NCBI GenBank assembly: GCA_013397865.1 | Contig: VZTI01004400.1 | Span: 1,940,223-2,004,222 of the forward strand | Origin: Struthidea cinerea | Lineage: Eukaryota; Chordata; Aves; Passeriformes; Corcoracidae | Direction: 5' to 3' | DNA length: 64,000 nucleotides | Shown here: positions 26,675 to 38,500 of the stretch, one piece after another | How the letters are laid out: each line of letters begins with the position of its first letter | Numbering within the stretch: the first letter of the stretch is position 1 | The notes under the pieces: model-generated | Databases searched by the model: none | What the model saw: the letters and a program-made list of their open reading frames with translations, nothing else | Told to the model about the DNA's origin: nothing | Translations under genes and position numbers: made by a program

Positions 26675-28921
26675 TGAAATGGCAAAAATTGGCGTCAACA
26701 AAAAGATTCATGGTGAATTTTTTTTCCTGCTTTTTTAATGGAAAAAAATGAATTGCAGGGAAAAGCTTGAAGTTCAAGAAAGGATAAATATCATCCCACT
26801 GATGTGAGTTGTCCCCTTCCTTTGAAGGGTTATGGTGCTGAGCCATCAGTTGTGTACTGCTGGTGCTCCTCTGTAAGGTACTGGATGTAGGGAAATGTAC
26901 TAGGGAAAAGCTGTGTGACAGATGCCAGGGACTTTTGGCTCCTCAGCTCCCTGCTCCACAGCATCTTTCCAGGCAGCCCTTGGGGACTCTGTACTTTGGG
27001 ATGAGGCATTTTGCATCTTCCCTTCCAAACTCCCTCCAGCTGAGAGGCAATGCCTTCCTCACTCTTGGGGCAATTTCCCTGGATTTCTTTGAAATACCAG
27101 AGGTACACGGAATTTCCTCAGCTTGTATGTTGCAGCTCCTCACACACAGCTTTTGGGGGTCTCATGTGGTCAGGAGCAGCCTCAGCAATGTGGTTCTCTG
27201 TGGCTGAGCCCAAGCAATGCCAACTCCTGCTTCCAAAGGCCCAGCAGGATCTGGAGGACTTTTAGAAACTAGGAATGTGGTCAACAATATATGTATTTAA
27301 GGTTGCAAAAGAGGACACCCCCAGCACCAGCAACCTCAAAGGCAGTGGAAAGGAGTTGAGGGGAAAGTCACAGGCATCCGTCAGGACTGTGCTTGATGCC
27401 ATCCCTCATGCCCTTCTCTGCATGGACTGAAAAGCTGTACAGCTCCCTGCTTCATTGAGCTCAAGCTCTGATGGGAGCCTGGTGAGATTTTAACCAATAC
27501 CCCAGCAGCTCCAAGACATCTCCTCAGCACAGGGGAAGAGCTGCACTTCTTGACAGAGGTGACTAACGGTGTGAATTTAGGCACAGGATGCATGTTTGAT
27601 GATAGCATGGCATATCCCTCTGCCTTGAACTGGCCTACTCTCACCTTTCTTTGCTTCTTTCCACCTACCTGACTGGATTCCTCTGTCTCCCAGAGCAGTG
27701 AATCAAGGAAGAGCAAAGCTTGTGGATGTGACAGCCAAGAAGTTTCAGAAACAGAAGACAGGATAGAAAGAGTCCCACAGGTTCCTTTAAAAAGGAAAAG
27801 CAAGGCAAAGTCTCAGGGGGACAATAAGAGAAGGAAAAACTAGAGATTTTACAGTTTTAAAGCCAGCTGCCTGATATGGTGTGGCCTGATCCATAAGCAC
27901 TGAATGCCAAGTGTTGGCAGTAGTACTTCTGTATTCCATCAGCCAGAGAGTGGAAATGGTGGCCAGGGCAAACATATGCTAAATTTCATGGTCAACAAGT
28001 CAGAAGGCAGAACATGCATGATAATTTATTGGAATCTAAAAATAACACCTACAAGACCCTTTTAACATCAGGCAATTTCTAGTCCTTAAAAACTGAAACA
28101 CAACTTTCTGAACATTGTTAATGGTAAGCCCATAGAATCTTCCATTGTTTAGATGTGGAAAGAAATCCTTACTGAAAAGACAGAGCTGTATTAGATAAAG
28201 ATGGTTAAAGAAATTCTAGAATGAGTCTTGTCATCTTGTCATTGTATCAATCATTTAAGGTCCTTGTAATATGCCACCCATATTAGCATTTTATGCCTTA
28301 TGATAAAGTATAGATAGGAAGTATCTCTTGATTTGTTTAGAATCTCCTACACAGCCTAAACCCAAGCAGATCACTCTCAGCTTAGTGACCAGAAAATGTC
28401 CCAGACTCACGTCCATGCTGCTGTGTACATTCACTCATCAGGAAGGTGGAAACAGTTTGCCTTTGATGATCTCATTAATTAGGTCTTAGGCAAAAAAATC
28501 AAGTTATTGTGGCACCTTGGCAAGTGCCACCCATCATCTGAGCCATCTGTGTGTATTCTCTCTGCTTGCAGGAAGAACTGAAAAAAGAATGGGTTGGCCT
28601 GAATTTCATGTGCATTTGTGGGTTTCCCACTGATCTGCTTAGCGTGTCTGAAAAGGCACTGCTCTTGCCCTAATCTGCAGCAACTGGCTGCCCTGGCTCT
28701 GTCTCTCAGCTGAATTGGGGCTCATTTGAAAACTAGAGTCTACGTTCCTCCACGCTCTGCCACCCAGTTGCCACCTGGTTCCTCATCTACAAACATAATT
28801 TGTCCAGGCTCGTACTTGACCCTGGCCCAGTAAACCCTGGCAGCCTCCTGGCTCCTAGTTTTTATATGCAGGAGAAATGAACCCCTTTCCTAAGTATTAA
28901 CAGTAATAAATAGAAACTATT
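26675..28921. other. Intergenic stretch, nothing recognised
   Basis: Open frames up to 140 codons at about 27,381-27,803 on the minus strand show no domain, and no exon structure is seen. No repeats are recognised between the CR1 tail and the solo LTR. Confidence 0.55.
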
Positions 28922-28927
28922 TGGTCA

Positions 28928-29304
28928 TGTTGCTGTTGTACCGCGGCCGGAGAGAAATTGCAACATGAAAGTTCAAGTCCAGGAGGCAAATGGAATGGCA
29001 TGGGCCTTTATTATTATACCGACCCGTTTATATACCCTATTTTGCCTAAATGCCAGAAGATCATTGGTCCTTTAACAATCCACGTCCCAGGCTGGTTGGC
29101 TGAAGCCTACAACACCCATTTCAAAATATTTTTCCAGTCAATATCATAGCAGAGCTACATAACAACTTGCAGGTGCAGATAGAGAGAATTTGTTTACAAA
29201 ACCATAGCACTGTTTTTCACAGCTTTCGTGAGAAAAGCAGGATTCTCACAGAATGCTACAGAAAGCTGGAAAATTTCTATGCTGAAAGCTTTTCAGCATC
29301 CACA
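28928..29304 (-). mobile_element. Solo ERV LTR (6-bp duplication, class II/ERVK-like)
   Basis: This 377-bp element reads TGTGGATGCTG to ACAGCAACA on the minus strand. It is flanked by exact TGGTCA copies at 28,922-28,927 and 29,305-29,310. On that strand a TATATAAA box (29,027-29,034) is followed about 20 bp later by AATAAA (29,007-29,012), a compact promoter and poly(A) layout typical of short LTRs. There is no internal viral sequence. Confidence 0.84.
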
Positions 29305-29310
29305 TGGTCA

Positions 29311-32300
29311 CACCGTCAGAGTTGAGACATATTAGCCAAAGTGACAGATGATTGCAATCTATTCAAACAGCCACCTAAACAAGACTGCTGAGCGCATCTT
29401 TGTCCTCCTCCCTATGAGGCATTGGGAGTGATATTTTACATGAGACTTGGCAGGGAATCAAAAACTGAGAACATGTTCTCCTTAGCTCTACCAGCTGCTA
29501 GAAGCCCCTTGACACTCTGTAACAGCCCTTTATTTGCGTAAAGCAGACAGCAGCCTCCCTCAGAGCAAGAGGCATTTCACTGTGGTGTCAACCTGAGCAA
29601 GCCTTCATGCTGCCACTTCATCGCAACCGACACTATTTAATTTAGAAACCTTCAGCTTTAAAAGCTTTAGAATGTGTCTGGAAACAGAGCCACAGCCATT
29701 TCTCCTGCTGTCCTGAGCTGGTCTTGCTCCGTCAGAACCGAGGGGGTTCTGCAGGCTGGCAGCAGCTGGGGGAAGAGGATTCGGCCTTCTGCCATGAAAG
29801 CCGTCTCCCACCTCACGGAGAAATGAAGGAAGGGTGATTTCTTCACACCACATCAGCAGTGACCCTCTTCTCTCTCTTCACATTCTAGCGTTGATTACAA
29901 AACAGAAGCATGGAAGAGTTGGAGCAAACATTACGATGCAGGGATGCAGGCCGCAGCTGGATTGAAAATAAATTTAGGACTTAACTTCCTTGTATTTCCT
30001 TTGGAGATCCTTCCCTGGGTTTTGAATCCAGGGTCTGGTGCAGAAGGACCTCAAGGGGGTGACCAGGCTCAGAGTAAGTGCAACCCATGCAGTCCCTCAC
30101 AATGAACATGGGCGCTGGGACCTTCAGCTCTCCTTTAGTGGGAACACGATGGCTGTTATTGCGAATATATCCCTTGAAAGTACACTTCCAAACCAAAATG
30201 ACTCCTTTTAAATATGCAGTTTATTATGTGCTCTCATCATCCACAACCTTCCCCTGGTAAGACTGAGGAGGTTGAAGTGATTTCATATTCACAGCCACGA
30301 TGCTGGGGAGAGCAGCGACCCCAGACCAGGTCTCTCTGAGCCTGGAGCAGACACCCATTCTCCAGCCATGTTGCCTAATAATATTATCTCTCATGGGCTG
30401 TGGTGCCTCCCTAAAATCCACTCGAATTAATTTTTCCCTGAAAGAGCTCATCTAACGAGATGCCAGATGATGTCAGAGATGCAGCCTGAACATTTGTCCA
30501 CACTGTGTGTGCCACTGAGCCAAACATTTCTTCTGGGCAGAGACATCCACTCAGGTTCTGCCATCATCTATGCAAGATGTCCAGCATACCTGCAGGGTGT
30601 TTCTTTATGGACTAGAGCAACTTTGAAGGAACAAACTGAAGTGCCTGAAGCCGATGTAAAGGCTAAGCATATGCCAGGCAGCAAGCAGGATGCTTTACCA
30701 TGGAACAAGTTTGTGAAAATCAGTGATTTCCAGCTAAGCAAGAGAGGGCAGGGAAATGGTTTTACCTCTGGGACTCAGCTGGAGCTCCCTGTAGATGTCT
30801 ACTGGCATTAGACAAATGGTTCCCTTATTTTCTCTCATGGTGGCCACAACCGCATTCTTTACTCCCCCTTTTCTCACGTGAAAATGTTACTTAAAATGAG
30901 ACTCAGTTCTCCACAGAAATACTGAAAATACAGGTGCCAGAAAATGAGAGCTCTTCATCAGCAGTGCAGCCTTCATACAAAAATGGCTTTCAAAGTTACT
31001 TTACCCCATGTAATTACACAGCAAAGCCCTGTTTAACATCTCACTACATAATGGAAACTTTCTATTTCAAATCAGATTAATAGAAAGAGTCACCCAGACA
31101 TTTCAAGAGATAATAGCTGTAATTAAGGTGTTTCTAGTGATGGGTTCCTATTATAACGTGGCAGAAGATTCTCTGATAGTCTTGTTGGCTGCATTAGTCA
31201 CAATTGTTTTCATTAGTATTGACACTATTCTCTTACCAGACAAACAGAAAAGGAGATTAATCAAAATACTGTGCTGGTTTCCTGCGCTCTGAACCCCTCT
31301 TTTGGACTGATGCTCAATTCTTAGCTTTCAGTTGGAATAAAGAGCAGTTTTTGTAAGATGTGCAGGCAGCTTCACCCATGTTATTTAAAGCAACATTGTG
31401 AGAACAAAGGGAGATAATTATTTTTTTGAAAATCTGAAAATAAAGCACTGATGAAATTTAAATGCTACAATTCCTAAACATCTTATTTGTTTCCAGTTTG
31501 TGTGTCAGTGATGTGAGATTGCTTGAGTGTGTTCAGACTGGGGAATGAGGTGAGCATGTGTCTGTGGGTTCATTGTCTTGGGGAAAAAATTGCACAGACC
31601 AAGGCACAACTGGAACGTGAGCAATTTGGGGCTGTGAGGCTGACTCAGGAAAATGGGGGTCTCCAGTGACAGGTCCCTGTGATGATGGCTTGGGACGAGC
31701 AAAGGGTGTGTTGAGTTTCAAAATGGTGGAAGAAAAGATACTTTCATTTCCAGTAGAACCAATGAAGTTAAACAAGGGATGGATTTGAGTTAAAAAGCCC
31801 TATAAATGTTAGTTTTACAAGGGTATCAGTTCTACACAGTCAACTGAAGCTGTCAGAGTCAGCTTCTCCTGAACGAGGGTGTCCTGGCAAGTCATCCGGA
31901 TAAAAACTATGTCAAGTACCAAAATGAGAAGGGCCAAGTCGAGCAGGGAGCATGACAGGCGTGCAGGGCATGATCTCATACAACTCACAGTGAAAAGGGA
32001 AGCAAAGGAACAGCTTTGCTCTGAGGAAATTTACACATTGATTCCCAGATCCAGCAGTTTGCCAGTTAAACGAGCACAGGAAGAAAACTGACCATAAAAA
32101 GGCACATTTGGGAGCACCATGCAACTATGCCTGTGGTTGCTAAATGTGCTTTGGAAATACACCTATGAAATATGATGAGTCAGTTAAAAGTTTATTCCAG
32201 TAGATTTGCATACTATAAAGAAAGAGAAAACTGTGAATCCCTTAACCCCAGTTTTCTAAAGAAAAACATGAAAATACCAAGGGAAAACTATCTTTGCAAA

Positions 32301-34950
32301 CATTTTTATTCACTTTCTGCTTTCAAATAATAGTTACCAAGATGCAGCCTCCTAAAAAGTGAGTGATAGCCACAGAAATTGTTGCTGTTTTCATACATCT
32401 GATGCAAAACAAGTAGTTTTGTGTAGCCCTTCAAATGTGAATTACTATCTTGTGTTTTGCACATAAGAGTACATAGAAGTACCCTTCAAATTTGCAAAAT
32501 GGAAAACAGCGATACTTTATCAGATGCATTGCCCAGCTTTATACATACAGGAACCTAAAAGGTTGAAATTACCAGAGCCTGAGAATGAAGGACCTTGTAG
32601 ATGATTCATTATTGAAGTGAAAGTAACAATTAAAAAAAAAAAAAAAAAAAAAAAACTCTGCAAGGAAAAAATCTTCTCTGCAAGAAGTCTCAAAATGCCT
32701 GTTTCCTGCCTTAACGCTGACTTTCAGAGGCTACAAGTTTATAAAACCATGTCTCCCTAGTAATTGCCTTGCTGACCTTTGTAATGTGGGCTCAAATCCC
32801 GTTGCACCTGACATTTTGTTTTGTTTAGAGGGAATCTGCAGCTCACTGAGGCTGCAGTCCCACTGGGATATGCCTCTCCCTTATGGTCCTTGCAAACAAG
32901 ACAGCATGTATGTCTGTTTTCCTGCTCTCTGGTTTCTGGCCAGGACACAATAAAAAAAAACCACGAACCGTCATGGGAATGGAAAACTAAACTAACCAAA
33001 AAAACCCATAAAACTTCACTCTCTGAGTTCTATATATAACCTTTTAATCCATGATTCCAAATTACTGCCTGCTAATGTTTTGTAAAATGCTCTTTTAAAC
33101 TCACTTATTGGAGGCTATGCACTCACTTATTAAAAGCTAGTAAAACTAGTCGTGTGAAGCCTCTGGCAAAATCAGTATTTAAAAAAAAAAAAATCTCCGA
33201 CTTGAACAAATGAAGCAAAATACATTGTGACACTGACATCTCAAATTCATTACTGCTCAGTGTCTGTTGAATAAAAACTACTGGCTGTAGAGGATGTGAA
33301 AAGCATAGGGTTTCGATACAAAGGAAGTGTTGTATAATTCCTGAGATGAGCATTGTGGTTGTATGAAGTCGTTTAAATTAGTTTTCCCTTTAGGTTAAGA
33401 GTTGCTGTATTTTTGGTGAGGCAGGACAGGATATGCTTGAATTTGTACTTTAATAAATAAGAAGAAGTTCTACTGATATGAGTAGGATTAAACAGAGGGA
33501 AAACAGAAAATAGACCTGCCATCACTGAGAAATACGAATAGCAAAAAGATCCTACATCTATATGTGGAAATATATCAAAGGGGATGGTACAGGAATAGCT
33601 CCCATGTCCAAAAGAATAAAAACTGTAGTTTAAGAAAATAAAAATAACAATTAGAATTATATAAAGACTGAAGGAAGAGAGAGAAACAGAAGAATATACT
33701 TAAAGTTGTAATCTTTATGCTGATCAGTCACATCCTACATCCTATTTGAGGTGCAATAAAACAGTAGTTGTTGTTGTACCCTGCTAAATCTGTTACAGGT
33801 TGTTCAAAGATGATGATAAAGCATGTCTGATGAACAACAGTGTTTGGGATTTCTTTGCTGGTGGTCCTGCACTCCACAACTCTTTCCTTAGAGGGGCTCG
33901 AGCATCCATGAGTACAACTGCATCCCTGCTGGATTCAGGAGCTGCTGCTAAGGTCTGATTCCTTGTTTATGGTTTTTCTGAACCATTGTAAAGCTCTGCT
34001 ATTGTGGCTGTGTTTTGTGTTGCTGCCAGAGTGATAAAGAGCAGTTTCAGAGTTTAAAGCCCTAGCTCCGTGCTGGGGTTAAACGAGCACTTAGCACTTG
34101 TTTGGTCTGTGAGATTATCATCAATGAAAACAGAAAATGAGCATAAGTTGAGTATGTTCTTAAGAGCTTTATGTAATTGGTATTTACATCTCTATTCATG
34201 TTGAGTGAAGGCAATTTCTGATTATTTTTTATACAACTGAGTATAATGGGAGTGTTTCGTTGTGCTGCCTGGTGCGGAAAACATAACCAGAAAGACCCCA
34301 GTAGTGTCAAGTGTGGGTCTGTCATATGTAGGAGATAAAAACTGTGAAATGTGAGGAATTTTTGCCAACAACCCTTCCTCCACAATTTTCTCTTAGGAAA
34401 TGAAGAAAGAATTATATGGGCATTGATAGTGTAGGCATGACACTTTCTGAATATTCAATCAAAGCCTTCGGAATAGGGAAATACGTGACACAAATGATGC
34501 TGTTGCCATTGGGCTCTGGGATTACACTCATGGCCCAGCAGTGACAGGGAGCTTTAAGTTCAATAAGCGTTACAAGAACCCACCAGCTCTAACAGATTTT
34601 TAAAAAACCCATGTGTAGGAGCTTTGCTCTCACCAGGTTTCTGTCCTTCCAGTTTTCCAGTTTATTGAAACCTTGTAGGTTATTTCAGTTTGGGTCAGAA
34701 GAGAAGTGTCCTCCAGAAGTGATGTTACTCTGTGGCTTCATCCTGAGGGTGACATGTGGGAGGGTGACACACAAACCACACATGGTGTGTGTGGTTTCCC
34801 CATGCGTTTCACGGCAGATTTAAACCCTGCAACTGATAGGCATCACAAAACCTCTTGCCATTTGATGCACCTCACATAAAAGGCTACCATGTACAGTCTG
34901 CCAGCCTGTGGCAGATGGCTTTCTGTACATAAACTTTGATGTCACTGAAT
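29311..34950. other. Region 3' of SCGN, nothing recognised but a poly-A tract
   Basis: This is AT-rich sequence downstream of the SCGN poly(A) signal. Apart from the homopolymer at 32,632-32,655, I see no gene, RNA or mobile element. Short open frames at 29,981-30,451 on the minus strand lack a supporting start or family match. Confidence 0.55.
32632..32655 (+). repeat. Poly-A tract (24 A)
   Basis: An uninterrupted run of 24 A follows AGTAACAATT. There is no recognisable retroposon body upstream, so it may be a simple homopolymer or the tail of a very old or tiny retrocopy. Confidence 0.95.
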
Positions 34951-34965
34951 TTCTGTAATTGCCAT

Positions 34966-35385
34966 TTTATTTCTGCACAAATACACTGTCATCCACCCAA
35001 TATTTTAAATGCACAAAGCACAATGTTCACCAAAGTAATGACTCCACACATATAAAATGACCATCAGAAACACCTAGTAGCTGCACTCTGAGAGCACTGA
35101 GGGGATGTTTTGGGGGACATGAGGGCAGAAGAACAGCAACCTCTTTTCTGAGCAGCTCATCTGCTGGTGGGCAGAGACATTGCTAAGGGGACCCACAAGT
35201 GGCAGCAGCAAGTGAACACCACGAAGGAGTTGGTGGAGCGAGGATGCCCCCGTGCAAATCCCGCTCTTCAGCCTGGCAGCACGGTGCCTCACCTCCCCAC
35301 AGCTCCTACAGCAGCACAGACACACTTCTATGCAGAGCAGCAGGCAAATCCTTCAAGGGAAACACAACCACAAGCATTTTCCCAG
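34966..35385 (-). other. SCGN: SCGN 3' UTR with candidate poly(A) signal
   Basis: The first AATAAA found on the minus strand after the stop codon lies at 34,966-34,971, which implies a 3' UTR of roughly 430-450 nt. No coding potential or repeat is recognised between the stop and this hexamer. The end is inferred from the hexamer alone. Confidence 0.55.
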
Positions 35386-35514
35386 CTACGGGTTAATTTT
35401 CAGCCCGAGACACAAAGCTAGTTCAGATTTCTGAATTTTCCCATCCTTGTTCACATCGCAGTGGTTGAGCAGGATCTGGCGGAACTTGTCCAAGTCCACC
35501 CCGCTAATGCTCGG
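35386..35514 (-). CDS. SCGN: SCGN coding exon 11 and stop
   Basis: This is the terminal coding exon, residues 232-273 plus TAG. It encodes PSISGVDLDKFRQILLNHC, EF-hand loop 6 (DVNKDGKIQKSE) and the end ELALCLGLKINP. The acceptor is CCTGCAG. The open frame continues upstream of the acceptor to about 35,709, but that part is intronic because it does not match the family and the acceptor is strong. Confidence 0.97.
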   Translation of the reverse strand, partial: PSISGVDLDKFRQILLNHCDVNKDGKIQKSELALCLGLKINP

Positions 35515-38500
35515 CTGCAGGCAAAGAGAAAAACAGTGCTGAGAGAGAAAATGGTTCTGAATTTCCCCAGCTTGTAAAGCAGCCCACCCTGCAGCAACTG
35601 GGAAATCCACCCAAGGAAGAGTGACCAAAAGGCCCCACATCAGCTCATACGTGGTGGGGCAGCAAACAAAAGATGGGGAACAGGTGCCCTGCAAAAGCAG
35701 AAGGGGCATGGCACTGTGAATTGACTGTATAGAAATGCACCATGACTTTCGTGCTCAGTCAAGGCCATCAGCATCTGATCCATATAAAAAAAAACTTCAG
35801 AAAGTTGTGCAATGCAGATCCCTGCTCTACCAGACCTGTGCTTTCACCTGGTTTCCTCTCTCAAATCTGCTGTGCGAGGACTAATGTGACATTTCTGTCA
35901 GCATACTCCTACTTTACAGGCCAGTCAGCAATGTAAAAATACTTTTTGTGGATCAATTTCATGTTGAAGACACATTTTACAGGCTACACAGTCTCTGTAT
36001 GCTCCTAACACTGTACTGCCTGCTCTGCTTCCCACATTCTCAGGAGGGGATCAAATTCACATGCACAGCTTGTGGTGTCCAAGGGCAATGCTGATGAAGG
36101 CCCTTAGGCAAAGTACAAACTTCCCTCCTTTACACAGCACAAATACAGCCTCCTGCCTGTCCCCACAGCCTGCCCTGCACACTACATGGCCAGAACACAC
36201 ACATGCAGCCATCAGCACACAGCTGCCACTCTCTGCTCACTCCTGAATGGACATGGCAACGCAGATATCCCTGTGCCAGGTCACGTTGTGTGGAAATGCA
36301 ACAGCTCAGGCTCACAGGAAGCAAAGACCAGATTCTATTTTGGTCAAAAGCTCTATCTTGGACTGCATCTGGAAACTCAAGATAATCCAGTGAAGACAGA
36401 CTCTTCTGTCCATCAGAAGCTGAAGCAACACACCAGGTACAGTATTCTCAATTAGAGATAGACCTCAAGTATTATTTTCAAGTGTAGCCCTGAGATAAAC
36501 TAATGAACCATGACATCATTCTGGTGAGAACCACATCCACAGGGAAAAGAGAAGAAAGAAATTGTGATGACTCATCCTTGACAACACAGTTTGACATGCT
36601 GTAACACTTGTCTAATTCAAAGTACAAACTAGAACGGACCTTTTAAAAATAGAGGGAAGCTGTATGAATTTGTGAGGCAGAACTTCTGTGATATGGTGAG
36701 ATGCTCTGCAGTATATATACTGAGATAGTGACATTCCCTTCTGCTGATGATCAAACTAAAATTTGACTCTACGTTCTTACTAATCTCTCTGTGTATGTAG
36801 CATTTCCAAAAGCACTGATCTTTAACAAATACAGAGTATTAACAAACAGAGCCATGAAGATACCTTGACCAGTTCCATCATGTCTTTGACAAACCCATCC
36901 ACTTCTGGGCCTTCAAGTGCTCCTGTTTTACTCTGAAAGAAGGAATAAACATCGAAACTCCCCAGTGAGTCAAGAGCACTACAATGTTTATTTACTGGTC
37001 AGTACCACAACCTGGTCACCAAGCTTTATAGGATGAAGTTCATAGCATCATAAAATGGTTTGAATGGAAAGGGACATTAAAAATCATCCAGTTCCAACCA
37101 TTCCACCATGGCCAGGGACACTTCCACCTAGTCCAGATTGCTCAAACCAACCATCCAACCTGGCATTGAATACTTCCGGGGCTGGGAAATCCACAGCTTC
37201 TCTGGGCAAACCTGTTCCAGTGCTTCACCACCCTCACAGTGAAGAATTTCTTCCTAATATCTAGTATCTAAGATCCCTTTGTTTTTCCCAAACCACCTCT
37301 TCCCACCAAATGGGAGCAAAGTCTCCCACCACTGTGAGGGAGTTGTGTGACTGTCAGAAGTGGCACTGAATTGCTGATGTTAAATGTTCATGTCTGTCCT
37401 GGGCCAGACTCCCTAAACAACCATGGGCTCTGTATTGGAAGGGCTTTTATTTTTCAACATGGTGGTGATGCAGGTCCTGAACTGCTAGAGACTGTGAGCA
37501 CTAAAGCCACCACCTCCTCTGCCTCCCTCGCATGTCCTGCAGGAAAACTGCTAATGCAGCAGCACTGGCCATGGTGATGCAGAAAGTCTAAATGGGTCCT
37601 TGACGCAAGATCCCTGAGCATTGCTCCCCTCTGTCCCTACTTTACCCCTCCCAGTCTGGCATCTGGGCTCATGGGCCATGGGCTTGGGCACAGCTGCCTC
37701 TCCTGAGTGACTCCAACAGCACCCAGAAGGAAGACGAAGTCTCAGCAGCACAGGCTAAATCTGTCATTTACAAACGACAAGGGAATGAACGGGCTCACGG
37801 GACTCACAACATCGTAGTGTGCAAAGATCTTCTCAAAATCTCTCCTCCTTTCTTCTGTGCTGCAAGCCTGCATACAGAGAGAACAAACAAATAAAAATTT
37901 AAAGCAAAAATTTCAAGTTTGGGCCCAGGCCATCGTAGCTGAGAGAGACAGGATCAATGTATCAAAAATCAGCACTACTTACATCCATTTTAAATTGTAG
38001 AAGGAAATTTTCCTGGAGCGCCAGAATCCTGAATGGAGAGATTTAAATTATGATCTTTTCACTTTATCATCTGCACACAAACTATTCTGAGCTTTACTGG
38101 TTTGTAAAGCAAAGGGATGTTACATTAAAGGCCTGTAAAGGAGAAAATTGCCTGTCGGCTTATTTACAGAGGGCTGTCGTGGGAACATACGCCTTCCTCC
38201 CTGTCTGATGGGGCACAGAGGGTGCCCTTTGGATCACCACAGACATGCCTATTAGCACCAGGGCTTCTCCCAGAGCATTTCTGGTGGTCCTGCACAACAA
38301 AGGGTGTCGGCTTGCAAAGCAAGAGCTACTAGACAATCATTCCTCATAACTGGATTGCTGTGCTGCATTAAAGAAAGAGTAATTTATGGCTTTCTGTTGG
38401 AGGGAGACTTGGTGATTGTAAAACTAAAGGACAAAGTAATACTGGCCTGTGCACCAAGACTGGCAGAATTCCTCTTTTCATCTCCTAAAGCCTACCAAGC

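Noticed and set aside
29981..30451. Minus-strand open frames of 71 and 75 codons that looked protein-like (CTFKGYIRNNSH)
   Set aside because: The first lacks an ATG start, no clear splice pattern joins the frames, and I could not match either to a family.
35515..35709. Upstream extension of the exon 11 open frame
   Set aside because: It lies before a strong CTGCAG acceptor and does not resemble secretagogin, so it is intron 10 read-through.
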